The translations under genes were made by a program, and so were the position numbers. From Angomonas deanei (lineage: Eukaryota; Euglenozoa; Kinetoplastea; Trypanosomatida; Trypanosomatidae): a DNA stretch of 64,000 bases. Where the stretch lies: positions 412,501-476,500 of the forward strand of contig LR877159.1 of the NCBI GenBank assembly GCA_903995115.1. Direction: 5' to 3'. Shown here piece after piece: positions 20,426-32,169 of this stretch; within the stretch, counting starts at the first letter, position 1; each line of letters opens with the position of its first letter. Below the pieces are notes generated by a model that ran no database searches, was not told where the DNA came from, and saw only the letters and a list, made by a program, of their open reading frames with translations.

Positions 20426-23400
20426 TTATTTAGACGCCACCGCGTCAAATTCGTATTTGATAGTGTCGTACGCATTTTTAGCCATTTCCGCATTTTTTTG
20501 AGAGATTTCCAATTTTTTTAATAATAATTCCAAAATATTATTATTTTTAGGATTTATATTTAACCAAATACAAATTTCCTCGACGAGACGTAATTTCTCT
20601 TTTGGAAATACATTTAATAATTTTTCAGAATGTAAAATATTATTTTTATTTTTATGATTATTATTTTCGCCAAAAATAATAATGTGACATTTTTCCAAAT
20701 CCATTTTTAAACCAAATAAAAAATTTCGTTCATTTTCGTATAAAATCGATAATAAATTATCGTACGAAATCGCCTCACATAAATGAAAACAAAAATTATT
20801 ATTATTATGATTATGATTTTCTTTTTTCCACACGTGCCTCACATCTCCCAACGACACAAAAACATTTTGTTTTTCATATTGCGGTAGAAAACGCCAATCA
20901 CTATTATTATTTGATTATTATTATTTCGTAAGGGAATATAACTATCCAACAATCAAAAATAAAGAGACGTTGTGGCAAAAAAGATTGAAAATCTTCGGAA
21001 AAGAATTTTTTATAATTTTCTTGAATATTTTCTTTTTTCGTGGCGTAACTGTCTTGTGCACTATCGTGAAGCATTAAGGACTTCTCAATGCCATAGTAAT
21101 ATAAAATTTCATTTTCTAATACTGTTTCCACTTTTTTCTAGATTTAAATTATTATTATTATTTGAAAAATGATGTAATAAACATTCGGAAAAGAATTCTG
21201 TTTCTGCTAACGTAAAATTCATATGATTATGATTAGTTTGAAAATTTTTAAAAATTAAATATTTTATGTCAAATAAACTAAACGATTGTTTATTTTTCTG
21301 AAAATGAATTATTTTTGTGGCATAAAACGATAATTTGGAAACATTTTGAAAAGATAAAAAAATCGTTTTTATTATTATTATTATTTTCTAAATTATTATT
21401 ATTTTTATTATTTTCTAAATTATTATTATTATTATTTTCGCCCAAAAAGAACAATAAATGTTCCAAATAAGAATAAATAAATAATCCGTTAAATAAATTA
21501 ACGAAAAAAAGAAGAAGGGAAAAATTATTATTTTCCGTTTCAAATCGTTTTATTATTTCAAAATCTAAACAGAATTCCATCGGCGTCATAAACTGCTGTA
21601 ATAAAAGTGAATTATTATTTTTTATTGTTTGAATAATCATTTCTTTTTTTATTTTATTATTATTATTATTATTTTCGTGATATAAATGACAAATACTATT
21701 AAACTGTTCGATAGCGGTTTTGGCAAAATCAAAACAAAAAGAGAAATCATTTTTTTATTATTTTTCGAAACATTATTATAATTTTTATTTATTTTTAACA
21801 AGTTGGAAAGATGAATCGTATTGCCATAACAAATATCGGCAGAAAAACGATATAAATTATGATGAATTGGAATTATTATTTTATACTTTTCAAAAAATGT
21901 AAATAAAGTTTCACAAATTTCATTTACTATTTTATTATTATTTTGAAAATAAATATGATTTAAATAATAAAGTAATTCACTTTTTGAAAAACAGTTTAAA
22001 ATGACAATTTCTAATGGAATTAAATTATTAAAATTTTGAATATTATTTTAAAAATTATATTTTGATTATAATTATTATTATTATTATAACGAAGTACATT
22101 GGTATAACGTATTTTATGTTGATGAACGCCTAAAAATGAAAAAAAGTTTAATTTATTATTTTCAAAATTATTTTTATTCGTTAAATCCAAAATTATATTT
22201 TTCAAACATTGCAATAGAAAGGAACGATCCTTCATGGAAAATGATAAAATTTTATTATTATTATGATTTATTTTTAACAAAATAGAATATAATTCCTCAA
22301 AAAATAAAGGCCAAACTTCATTTTCTTTTTTTCGATTAATTTCTTCTTTTTTATTATTTTGATTTGAAATACAGTTTTGAACTGCTTTTATAAAATAAGA
22401 AAATTGCGTATTTTTATTCGTTTTTAATATATTTTCTAAAAATAATGAAAAATTGGTCGTATTTTCGTTTTCTTTTATCACTTGTAAAAAATCTTCTTTT
22501 TTTGTGTTTTTATTATATTTTAGAAAAACAGATTCAAAAATCGTTTCGAAAAATAAAGTAATTGTTAAATTATTATTCTTATTTTTATTTTTATCGTCTT
22601 CAATTAAATTTTGATACATTAAAATAAATTCTTCCTCATTTTTAGTTTTATTCTGTTCCAAACTTTTATTAAAATTTTCAAAATAATTATTTTTATTGTT
22701 TTCATTTTTTAAATAAAAATAATAATTCGTTTCTTTTGGGTTTAACATATAATTTTCTTCGTTTTGGGATAGAAAAAAAGAAGTTGGATTTATTATTTTT
22801 TTCTGTTCACGAACGTAAAAATTATTTTTGGATTGATGCGTGAAAAAAATGTTATTCTGATTATTATTATTATTATTTTGAAATAAAAACGATTCCGAAT
22901 TATAATCACAGTTTTTAAATTTTAATGTTTGTGAAAAGAAAAATTCATTTTCAAAATTATTTAATATTTCACTTTTATTATTTTTGAGAAATTCTTTTTC
23001 AAACGAAGTCAATAATTTTAAAAATTGAGTTCGCAATGTAAACGAAAATTTCCGTAAAGAAATGCTATTTTCATTATTATTATGAAAATAATTTTGATTC
23101 GTATTATAATTTTTATATTTTTCCTCGTATTGTTCAAATAAATATAAAAGGGATTCTTTTGAATTATTTCCGCTAAATATAATAAAATTATTATTATTAT
23201 TATTTTCGTAATTTTTATTAATATTAATTTCTTTTTTATTATTATTATGAAATGTCAAAAACTGATAATAATTTAAAGGATTATTTTCATTATTTTTATG
23301 ATAAATCGATAAAATAATTCTTTTTTGTTGTTCCGCAATTTTTTCAAATTTAAATTTTAATTTTGTTTCGTATTCTTTTTTTATCATTTCGGTGTAATCA

Positions 23401-23642
23401 CTTTTGTGCGACGAAAACGAAGAAATATTCGAAATATTTTCAAAATTATCGTCAAAAAACGATAAAAAATGAGAATATTTTTCAAAAAATCGATTTTGGG
23501 GTATTTTCCACCATTCTGATAAAACAATTAAATTATTATTATTATTATTTTCTGAATTATTATTATTATTATTATTTTCTTCGATTTCTTTCACATTTGT
23601 TAATAAATGAAACGGTTCCCACGAGGGTGAAATATTTTTAAA

Positions 23643-23674
<32 letters not shown>

Positions 23675-25897
23675 AAAATAAAAAACGTGGTTGTACACGA
23701 CCCAAAAATAAATGTAATAATTTCTGTTTTGTTTTATCGTATAATAAATTATTATAAAATCGCTGTAAATTCATTTTTTGATTCCAAAACGAAAAAAAAG
23801 TTTTATTATTATTATTTTCAAAATTTTGATTATTATTATTATTATTTCGAGGTAGTAATCCTCCGACGCTGATGGTGGCACTACCGCCGTAATGCACGGC
23901 AATCACATCGCCAATGTATAAATACATTTCCAACAATAAATTTTGCAAATTTAATTTAATATTATTTTGATGATTATTATTTTTGGAATAATTTAATAAA
24001 TAATCGACGGGATGATGAATTATATTATTATTTTTATGATTTTCATTATTATTTTTGGAAAAAAAAGAAGTTTCCATCGCAAAAGTTTGATATTTTAATA
24101 TAAATAATCCAATCAATAATTGAATAATATTTGTTCGGTCAATACAGTCGAGACAATTACTGCGAATAATCCCTTTTTGTAAATATTTTATATTATTTTC
24201 AAAATTTTCATTGTTATTTTTATTTTGTGAAACAAAAAAATTAAATTTATTTTCCATAAAAATCGTTTCTAATAGTTCCGTGACGGTATTCCAGGAAGCA
24301 TCTTTTAAGGCTTTGACATCGATTTCATGATAGGAAAATAATGTTTCATTTTTATTTTCAAAATTTTCATTATTATTATTTTTATTTTTTTGATACATAT
24401 TTTCCAAACACGCAATTGCCTTTTTATATTCTTCACTGAGTGGCTGTTCTCTTTTTATTTTATTATTATTTGATTATTATTATTATTATTTAATAAATTA
24501 AAAATCACAATTGGGGTTCCATAATTTTGAATTAAATTCTGAAAATGTAAAATAGTTTTATTAAATGTTTTATTATTTTCATTATTATTATTATTATTTT
24601 CACTATTTGGAATAGAAGAGTGAATCAGAATCGCTGGTTTCGGTAACGTATAATAATTCGAATAATTTACGTTATTATTTTCATTTTTATTATTTTTTTC
24701 ATTATTATTATTATTGATGGGATGATACCACTGTAAAGGAACGGACCCGCGGACTTGCACAAAACTACTCGCGTTGATAAAATTATAAAAATTAGGATTA
24801 TTTTTATTTTTAAAAATATTATTTTCTAAAATATTATTTTCAATGATGATTTGTTCCACTTCTACCATATTCGCGACATTTCCATTATAATTAATCCCTC
24901 GACAGAAATAACGACTGCCGACGTAATTTTTATTCATTCTTGCGATTAAAAAAATAAAAAAAGAATTATTATTATTATTATTATTATTATTTTGAAATTC
25001 TCGTTGGACGACGGCGCCGCGAATAATTGGAGAAATACTCCAATTCATTTTTTTATTATTTTCATTTATTTCCGAAAACGGTTCCAATAAAAATTGATTC
25101 CAATTATATTCTTCTCGTACTTCTTTTTTATTATTTTCAAAATTATTATTATTATTTTTATTTTTATGATGAAATAACATATTCACTTGAAGTGTATTGG
25201 AAAGATCATACGAGGGAGAATAATAAAACGAAGAAGTTTTCTTTTCTTTTTGATAATTATTATTATTTTTATTATTTTCGGTTTCATCCTCAAAAATCGA
25301 TAAAAATAACGATTTATAATAATTTTCGTCGTGACCGCTGGAAGAAAATAAAATATTGCCAAATTGGGATAATTTTTGAAAATGAAAAGAAAAAAAATTA
25401 TTACTTTTTTTTTCATTAGTATCAGAAATATAATTTTCTTCCTTCTCATCAAACAATGCAATTAAATTTATTTTTTCAATTTTGTACATTCTATGCAGTC
25501 CAATATTGCCGATTAGTTTACGTTCTGAAATGACAATTAAATAAAATCCTTTGAGAAACCGAATGGCCCCTAAAATGCCGAAAATAATCATTTTTGAATG
25601 ATTATTTTTATTATTATTTTCTAAATTTTCTAAAATGGGTTTTATTTCTAATGAAGAATATAATTTATTATTATTTTGATTGGAAATATTTATTTTTAAG
25701 TTTGGATTTTGTAAAAAATCATTTTTCGATTGTTTGGCGATCGTTAAAATTCGAAATAAATTATGATTTTCATTTTCATTATTATTTTGAAAAATATTTT
25801 CTTCCTCGCTAATTAAATATAAATGTGAATTTGTATTGTAAATTATTATTTTTTCGATGGGAATAGTTTTAATAATTTCTAACGAAGCTTCACCCAT
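20426..25897 (-). CDS. Very large SAC-domain phosphoinositide phosphatase, Asn-run rich (many frame breaks)
   Basis: Read as one gene of about 1,820 codons starting MGEASLEIIKTIPIEKIII at 25897. The SAC domain is clear in order: GILGAIRFLKGFYLIVISER, HRMYKIEKI, FYYSPSYDLSNTLQ, SRYFCRGINYNGNVANMVEV, SSFVQVRGSVPLQW, and after a break near 24,450 the catalytic CX5RT loop RSNCLDCIDRTNIIQ (about 24130-24170), then GDVIAVHYGGSATIS. It should remove phosphates from inositol lipids on internal membranes. The C-terminal half is helical and unrecognised. The frame also changes near 22,050, 21,700, 21,300, 21,140 and twice near 20,920. Several breaks sit where the usual GAAAAT or CAAAAT entry into an AAT run has three A instead of four. 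Asn runs split even the SAC core. The C-terminal end is uncertain; it could be a second gene below about 22,000. Confidence 0.7.
23643..23672 (-). repeat. (AAT)10 run, example of the Asn-coding trinucleotide repeats
   Basis: Ten perfect ATT units on the plus strand, coding ten Asn in the SAC phosphatase gene. It is among the longest of the AAT runs that fill the genes at 0.3-2, 6-13 and 20-33 kb. Confidence 0.9.
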
Positions 25898-26143
25898 TCT
25901 TATTATTATTGCTAAATGTGAAAAATAAAAAATAGAGGAAAAAAAGAAAAAAAAGATTTTATTTATTTTAGAAATTAGAATTTTTTTTTTTTTTTAAGGA
26001 TGAAAGGTTCACAGAACGAATATATATATATATATTTACAATAACGCAACAAAACCACAAAGTAAAAATGAGAGTGTGAAAAAAAAAAAAAAAAAATATA
26101 GTATAATAATTAAAAAATGAGAAAATAAAATTCTAATTTCATT

Positions 26144-27229
26144 TCAAAAATCGATGCACTCTCCGGTTTGACGATCCATGACCTTTTCCAAATACATTAA
26201 CGGTAATCTTCCTTCCTGATGACTAATATTATTATTATTATTATTTTCAGAATTATGATTATTATTATTATTTTGAAGTCCTGGGGTCAGTAAAACACCG
26301 TTATCACTTTCATAAATCAAAATCCCATCGTCTAAACATTTTTTAAGATTTAAAAATAAAAATAATTCCACGTCTTGTCGCATGCCACTGATCGCATTAT
26401 TATTATTACTATTTTGAAAATTATTATTATGATTATTATTTTTAAAATTGACATTTATATTTTTGGCAAAGTGAATATGCTGTCGTCCCATGGTACTGAG
26501 ATAACCACACCTCCTTATTGCTTCCCACGCGCTATAATACGTGCCATGTACGGCAATTAAATTATTATTATGATGTTCAAAATTAGGATTATTTTTATTT
26601 TCAGAATTATTATTATTGAGATCGTCCAGAGTGAGAAGACGCATGTCCACTTGTACGTCTTCTATGCTGTGACCTTGAGTGGCCGCGATAAATAATAATT
26701 CATTTTCATGATTTTCATTATTTTCATTTTTTTCATTATTTTCAGAATGGATGAATTCTATTGTGCCGTAGACTAACTTAAAGCGCTGTTTTTTGCATTG
26801 TTTGACCATTTCCGCGACATGAAAAGTAGAAAAGTTATTTTTTTTCACTTCTTTCACGATTGGAATATAATTTTTGAAAATATCGTTCACGTTGACAAAA
26901 CCATTTTTAGAAAATAGAATGGGATTTAAAAATGATTTTTTTTTATTGTTAGACGTTTCACTTTGTTTTTTTTCACCGCCGTGTCGTAACAAAAACGTGA
27001 ACGACTTGGAAAGTGTTTTTTGCTCATTTTGAGAATAAATTTCATTAATCGATTTATTATTCTTTTTATTGGAAAGAATTTCTTCGACGGCATTTCTATT
27101 TTCATTGACACGAACGACAAACATTTCAGAATTGTAATTATTTTCATTTTCGGATTCCATTTTTATCTTTTTATGATTATTATTTGAATTGTTATTTCTT
27201 TTTTGTTTTTTGTGGTTTGAAAATTCCAT
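26144..27229 (-). CDS. TPT1: tRNA 2'-phosphotransferase (TPT1/KptA)
   Basis: A 361-residue enzyme that moves the 2'-phosphate left on a tRNA splice junction to NAD+, the last step of tRNA splicing. Family motifs in order: LSKSFTFLLRHGGE, NGFVNVNDIFKNY, KQRFKLVYGTIEF, FIAATQGHS (the IRAxQGHS block), VHGTYYSAWEAIRRCGYLSTMGRQHIHFA (NAD-binding core), SGMRQDVELFLFLNL, DGILIYESDNGVLLTPG. Asn runs lie between blocks, making it longer than the roughly 200-residue family norm. The ATG at 27229 (MEFSNHKKQKR) is chosen because the same leader and first codons occur at the neighbouring gene's start. In an organism with few tRNA introns it may also act in RNA repair. The frame is unbroken. Confidence 0.9.
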   Translation of the reverse strand: MEFSNHKKQKRNNNSNNNHKKIKMESENENNYNSEMFVVRVNENRNAVEEILSNKKNNKSINEIYSQNEQKTLSKSFTFLLRHGGEKKQSETSNNKKKSFLNPILFSKNGFVNVNDIFKNYIPIVKEVKKNNFSTFHVAEMVKQCKKQRFKLVYGTIEFIHSENNEKNENNENHENELLFIAATQGHSIEDVQVDMRLLTLDDLNNNNSENKNNPNFEHHNNNLIAVHGTYYSAWEAIRRCGYLSTMGRQHIHFAKNINVNFKNNNHNNNFQNSNNNNAISGMRQDVELFLFLNLKKCLDDGILIYESDNGVLLTPGLQNNNNNHNSENNNNNNISHQEGRLPLMYLEKVMDRQTGECIDF

Positions 27230-27278
27230 TTTTTGTGTAATGAGAAATGAAAAATGAGAATTATGAATTAATTTTAAA
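27216..27278 (-). repeat. 63-bp perfect direct repeat, copy 1 (TPT1 leader and first codons)
   Basis: These 63 bases are identical to 28614-28676. They cover the first codons (MEFS and part of the Asn) and about 49 bases of 5' leader of TPT1. Weaker similarity continues upstream for roughly another 55 bases. Confidence 0.9.
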
Positions 27279-27568
27279 TTACTTTTATGAAAAAGAATGG
27301 AAATGCACTTCACTTTCAATAATTATTATGATTAATAGAAGACTTAACAAAAAAAAAAAATAGATAAAAAAGAAAAGAAATATTTATAAAGAATAATACA
27401 AATGAGAAAAATAGAAAACAAAACAAATATGAATGTTTTTTTTTTGTAAAATTTTCGTTTTTTACTCCAAAAAAGCAAACCAAATCTAAAAATGTGAGAA
27501 AAATATAAAATTTGTCATCATCTAAAAATGAGAGAATAATAAAAAAAAAAATTAATTTCATTTTTTAT
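27279..27568. other. Intergenic spacer, AT-rich
   Basis: Apart from the extension of the 63-bp repeat (to about 27,335), it holds only A/T homopolymers. A Phe-rich open frame on the minus strand here is what poly-T sequence gives by chance and is not called. Confidence 0.5.
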
Positions 27569-28627
27569 TTATTTTAAATCATTCTCCAAAATTGTTTTCC
27601 AATTCCAATCATTATTATATTTTTCATCCAACGAAGATTCCACTAAATTATTATTATTATTATTTTCGTTATTATTTTCATTATTATAATGTTGTAGTTC
27701 CGCTAATAATTCAAGATAGGTTTCATGCGTTTGAAAAAACGTAGGAAACGGAAAAATATTGTATTGTTTTATTAAAATAATAACAATACGTGCAATGTTA
27801 CGGCAGTCGTCAATCCCAGAGTGGTGTTTGCCTTTTAACGTCAAATTCAGTAAAGATAACATATCGGGTAATCCATTTATTTTTAATTTATTATTATTAT
27901 TAAAATTTTGAAAATTTTTATCCTTATTATTTTTTAAAATCGTTTCCAATAGTTGTGGTTCGTAACGAGGGATATAATCTTTGATAAATACTTTTATATT
28001 ACACCAATACGTGAAATAATACGGCGTCGTAAAAAAATGATTTAAATGAATATTATTATCTTTTTTTATTTTCTGATTCGTAATTTCTAACTGAGTCGGT
28101 AACATTGTTTTCAAATCCCAATCGCCACACGTAATGACACAAATTTTATATTTTTTATTATTTTCATTATTTTTATTTTTATTTTTTTCAAAATAATTAG
28201 GGGCAATGAAATGATAATCAATGTAGTTTTGAACTTGTTGAAAAACAGTAGAAAAGGTTTCACTAGAATTCACTAAATAATCGGAAATGCCAGTCAGTGA
28301 TTTACAAAAATCGGATAAAATAATATCTTCATTATTATTTTCATTTTTATTATTATTTTTGTACAAAACGGGTTTGACGTAGCGCTGAAATTCTCCGACA
28401 ATCATATTTTCATTATTTTCAATTTTTTTTGGATTTAAAACCACAAACGGAAATTCAATAATTTCAGGAAAAGGAATTCGCTTTTCTTCCTCACAAGTCG
28501 CCTCGAAATCTAAAATCAAATAATAATCAAAAAAAGAAGAATGAATATCAAATGGAAAATTATTATTATTATTATAATTACGATCGTAATTTTTGTTTTT
28601 TTTATTTTTGTGATTTGAAAATTCCAT
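27569..28627 (-). CDS. ERI1-like DEDDh 3'-5' exonuclease
   Basis: A 352-residue protein of the DnaQ/ERI1 exonuclease class, which trims RNA 3' ends. The DEDDh residues can be placed: YLILDFEATCEEEKR (motif I, Asp and Glu), a central CGDWDLKTMLPTQL (motif II, with the WD-L-M-P wording typical of ERI1 and its kin), and KHHSGIDDCRNIARIVI (motif III, His and Asp). The middle has EIIEFPFVVLNPKK and RYVKPVL, also typical of ERI1 (EIIEFP, FVxP). Asn runs fall between motifs. It lies directly upstream of TPT1 in the transcript and starts with the same residues, MEFSNHK, from a shared 63-bp leader repeat. ERI1 homologues process 5.8S rRNA, histone mRNA or small RNAs; which one here is unknown. The frame is unbroken. 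Confidence 0.85.
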   Translation of the reverse strand: MEFSNHKNKKNKNYDRNYNNNNNFPFDIHSSFFDYYLILDFEATCEEEKRIPFPEIIEFPFVVLNPKKIENNENMIVGEFQRYVKPVLYKNNNKNENNNEDIILSDFCKSLTGISDYLVNSSETFSTVFQQVQNYIDYHFIAPNYFEKNKNKNNENNKKYKICVITCGDWDLKTMLPTQLEITNQKIKKDNNIHLNHFFTTPYYFTYWCNIKVFIKDYIPRYEPQLLETILKNNKDKNFQNFNNNNKLKINGLPDMLSLLNLTLKGKHHSGIDDCRNIARIVIILIKQYNIFPFPTFFQTHETYLELLAELQHYNNENNNENNNNNNLVESSLDEKYNNDWNWKTILENDLK

Positions 28628-28676
28628 TTTTTGTGTAATGAGAAATGAAAAATGAGAATTATGAATTAATTTTAAA
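28614..28676 (-). repeat. 63-bp perfect direct repeat, copy 2 (exonuclease leader and first codons)
   Basis: Identical to 27216-27278 and placed the same way relative to its ATG at 28627 (13 bases of coding sequence, then leader). See copy 1. Confidence 0.9.
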
Positions 28677-28879
28677 ATAGTTTTTTGAAAAAGGAAAAGA
28701 AAAGGACTTCACTTTGAATGATTATTATATAATAATTTTGAACACTAAAAAAAAAAAAAAAGAAAAAATGACGTAATTGAATTTCTATTTTGATATTTGA
28801 CAGAAATAAAATAATACAAATTTTTTTTTTTGTTTCATGTTATTTTTTATTTTTTATTTTATAGTACAATTTTAGTTTT

Positions 28880-30265
28880 TCATCGATGTAAATTAAATAA
28901 AACATCTCTCAGCGACAAGGATTCATTACTTTTATATTTATTTTTATAATTTACATTATTATTATTATTATTATTATTTTGTTTCGTTAATTCTCTAAAA
29001 CTTTGATAATGATTTTCATGATTATGAGTATTATTTTCATTGTATTATTATTATTATTCTTTATTTCTAGTACGGTAGGACTAATGGGCTCTGGTGCTGG
29101 ACTCCATGGAGAATTATTATTATTATTATTTTGATAATTATAATTATTATTATTTTCGTAATTTTCAAATCCGTTTCGAATTAATAATTTTGTGGGTTGA
29201 ATATTATTATAATTATTATTATTATTATTTTTGGGAGGTGTTTTCATTTCTGGTGAAAAAACCGTTTTATTATTATTTTCATTTTCATTTTTTTTAAATT
29301 TATAATGTTCGTTGGAAAATAATATTTTTTGAGGAATTTTCATTCCACTTTGATGACAATAATCATAAAAATGATTATTATTCTTATTTTTGTGTATTTC
29401 TTTACTCATTTTTCGCATTTCAAAATAACTTTTATTATTATTATGATTATTATTATTTTCCGTTTCCAATGTGGTATGAATACTTTCATTAATTACTATC
29501 GTATTATTATTATTATTATTGGAATATATTTCTTCCTCTGAATTATTATTATTATCTAAAACTGGTGTCGTTTCTCCATTATTATAATAACAAATATTTT
29601 CATTATTATTATTATTTTCATTTAATTCCATTTCATACATTTGAATCATTTCTTTTAATTTTAACGTTTCTTTTTCTAATAAAACTTCCAAACAATTGAA
29701 CTTTTTTTAATTGTATTTCTAACGGATCTTTTTCATTATTTTCATAATTATTATTTTCGTTATTTCTATTTTCAGAAATATTAGTTTGATTATTATTATT
29801 ATTATTATTATTTTGATTGAATAATAATGAAAATCGTTTTTGTCTTTCTTCCTCTTTTCTATCATTTTGTAGTTGTAATTCTTTTAGCAACAATGCATGA
29901 GGGTCTTCATACAGCACAGAATTTTCACTTTTATTATTTTTATTTTCCGGAATAATTTTTTTAAAGGTTCTAAAATTTTGATGATTATTATTATTGTAAA
30001 TATAAAAGTTTTCGCGATGGATATCGACTGACGTACTTTTATCTTCCGGGAAACCCTCTTTTTCTATTTTTTCCTGAAACGTATTTTTTAAATTTTTATT
30101 TTTATTATTCTTATTTTTATTTTGATCATTAAAATCTTCGAATGAAATTTGACTTTTATTATTTTTTTCTGGAAAAGTTCTTTTTCCATTTTTTATATTT
30201 GACGTGTAAAAGTCATTTTGAAAAATGGGAAGTGAATTATAATAATATTCATTTTTCATCGACAT
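28880..30265 (-). CDS. Asn-run protein of unknown function (two frame breaks)
   Basis: Read as one gene of about 461 residues from MSMKNEYYYNSLPIFQND at 30265 to LSLRDVLFNLHR at 28880. The frame shifts near 29,695 (after DPLEIQLKKVQLF) and near 29,020, and total length stays a multiple of three. Visible parts are a basic Lys/Asn-rich N-terminus, a charged helix (LLLKELQLQNDRKEEERQKRF), a Leu/Glu helix (EVLLEKETLKLKEMIQMYEME) and a Pro-containing linker (SPWSPAPEPISP). No catalytic motif, membrane helix or known domain is seen. The last 40 codons, beyond an apparent stop at 28987, are included because the shifted frame stays open and keeps the same style. Confidence 0.5.
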
Positions 30266-30457
30266 TTAATAATAATAAATCTAAAAAAAAAAATCGTACA
30301 AAAAAAAAAGTGAATCTAATAAATAAATCTTTGAAAAGTGCTTTTAAAAAAAAAAATAGGATAGAGAGAGAAAATTTGAATATTAAGAATAAAACATTCA
30401 TTTTCTAGTTTTTTTTTTCTATTTCCATTTTTTTTTTAATCATAATTTTTTTTTTTT

Positions 30458-31681
30458 TTATGGAGTATACAATAAACAAATTTGATGCGGTTCAATTTTA
30501 CAAATCATTTCCGTATTTTCATTATTATTATTTTTTATATTTTTTTTTACCTCAATCGAAATAAATTCATTTGTTTCGGCGGATTTTATACGATTTATAA
30601 CCGTCACGATATCCCCTTTATTTATATTATTATTATTATTTTCATTTTCATCGAATAAAATAATAATGCCTTTTTCATTTTTTTTAGGAATGACATTTTC
30701 AATATGATTTATATTTTTGTATTTCGACAATATTGTTTTTTGATTTTGATTATCGTCGGAAATGAGTTTTAATTTTACTTTTTCTTCTTTTTTGGAGGCG
30801 GAAAGGACGACCGCTTTTTTGCCGAAATAATTCAAATTATTATTATTGTTATTTTCTAAAATAATACGAACCACAAGACGAGGGATCACCCACCAGTCTG
30901 TTATTTTATTATTATTATTATTATTTTCATTTTCATTTTTTATTATTATTATTTTCTTCTAGCACCAGGACCGGCCGTGTGGAGGGATCTTTCTTCCATA
31001 ACAAAAATAATTCCTTATCTTTGTAGCCAGCTGGAAATATATCGCGTAATTTTAATTTTTCTTTTTTTATTTCATTATTATTATTATTTTGATGTTGATT
31101 CGATAAAAAAATAACTTCCACTTCTTTTTTTGTAAAATCAATTCGGCTAATTTCGCAAATTTCGTTTAATAATTGAACCGTAATTTTTTTTCCAAATTTT
31201 TTTTCCTCATTCGATAAATTCTTTTCACTTTTAAATTTTGATTGAAACGTCTTTTTCTCATTCTTATTTTCGTTTTTATTTTCATTATTTTTATTGACTT
31301 TCCGTCGTACAATATCCCCCACCTTCATTGTTTTGAATAAATATTCTTGATTGATGGATTCTTCTTCTTGTGTTATATTTTGATTACTGTGAAAGTGATT
31401 CGTTTCAAGGAAACCACCACTCGATAGTGGCATATAATTCTCTACTCTTTTTATTATATTATTATGATTATTATTTTGATTTTGCATGCCAACGAGTAAA
31501 CTTTTACCGACATTTTTTATTTTTTTAATATTATTATTTTGAATTGGTATGTCGTCTTCTTGTTGACCAAAGAAAAAGGAATTATTATTTTTATTTTCAT
31601 TATTATTAATATTTTTATTTTCTGTTTCACTATCGTCTTTGGCGTATTTTTGTAATTCGGAAAGAAACTTTTCTCTCGCAG

Positions 31682-31712
<31 letters not shown>

Positions 31713-31765
31713 TTATTATTATTTTCAGCGGCAAATCGTTTTAATGGTTTTTCATTGTCGTCCAT
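30458..31765 (-). CDS. KOW-domain RNA-binding protein, GPKOW/KIN17-like (two frame breaks)
   Basis: About 435 residues from MDDNEKPLKRFAAE at 31765. After a break in an AAT run near 31,710 comes DDIPIQ ... VGKSLLVGM, which resembles the start of the GPKOW/Spp2 G-patch (a Pro-Ile run-in, then Gly-x-x-Leu-Leu-x-Gly-Met). A KOW-like stretch follows (MKVGDIVRRKVNK), then after a break near 30,930 a C-terminal block DWWVIPRLVVRII, YFGKKAVVLSASKK, HIENVIPKKNEKGI that matches the SH3-like/KOW tail shared by GPKOW and KIN17. GPKOW acts with the helicase PRP2 in splicing; KIN17 in DNA/RNA transactions. The G-patch glycines are too diluted by Asn runs to decide between them. Confidence 0.5.
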
Positions 31766-31921
31766 TTTTTCTTTTTTTATTTTTTTGTGCTTTGAGAAAA
31801 AAACAAAAAAGAGAAAAGGTAAAAATAAATCGACAAAAGTTCACATAATGTTAAAAAATTCAATTTTAAAACAGAAAATAATAATAATAATTGTAAAAAT
31901 AAGTAAAGTACAATACATTTC

Positions 31922-32138
31922 TCAATCCTCTCTCCTTCGTTTATTATTTTTCTGATAATTGTTAGTATTATTATTATTCCTTCTCGCCTGAGGATTTCTA
32001 TTATTATTCGTATTATTATTTTCATTTCGATTATTATTATAATTTCTATTATTATTATTATTATTATAATTATTCCGAACAAACATTTTATTCGTACTTC
32101 GATACAATCTCGTCGGACCAGTATTCATATTATTATTA

Positions 32139-32169
<31 letters not shown>

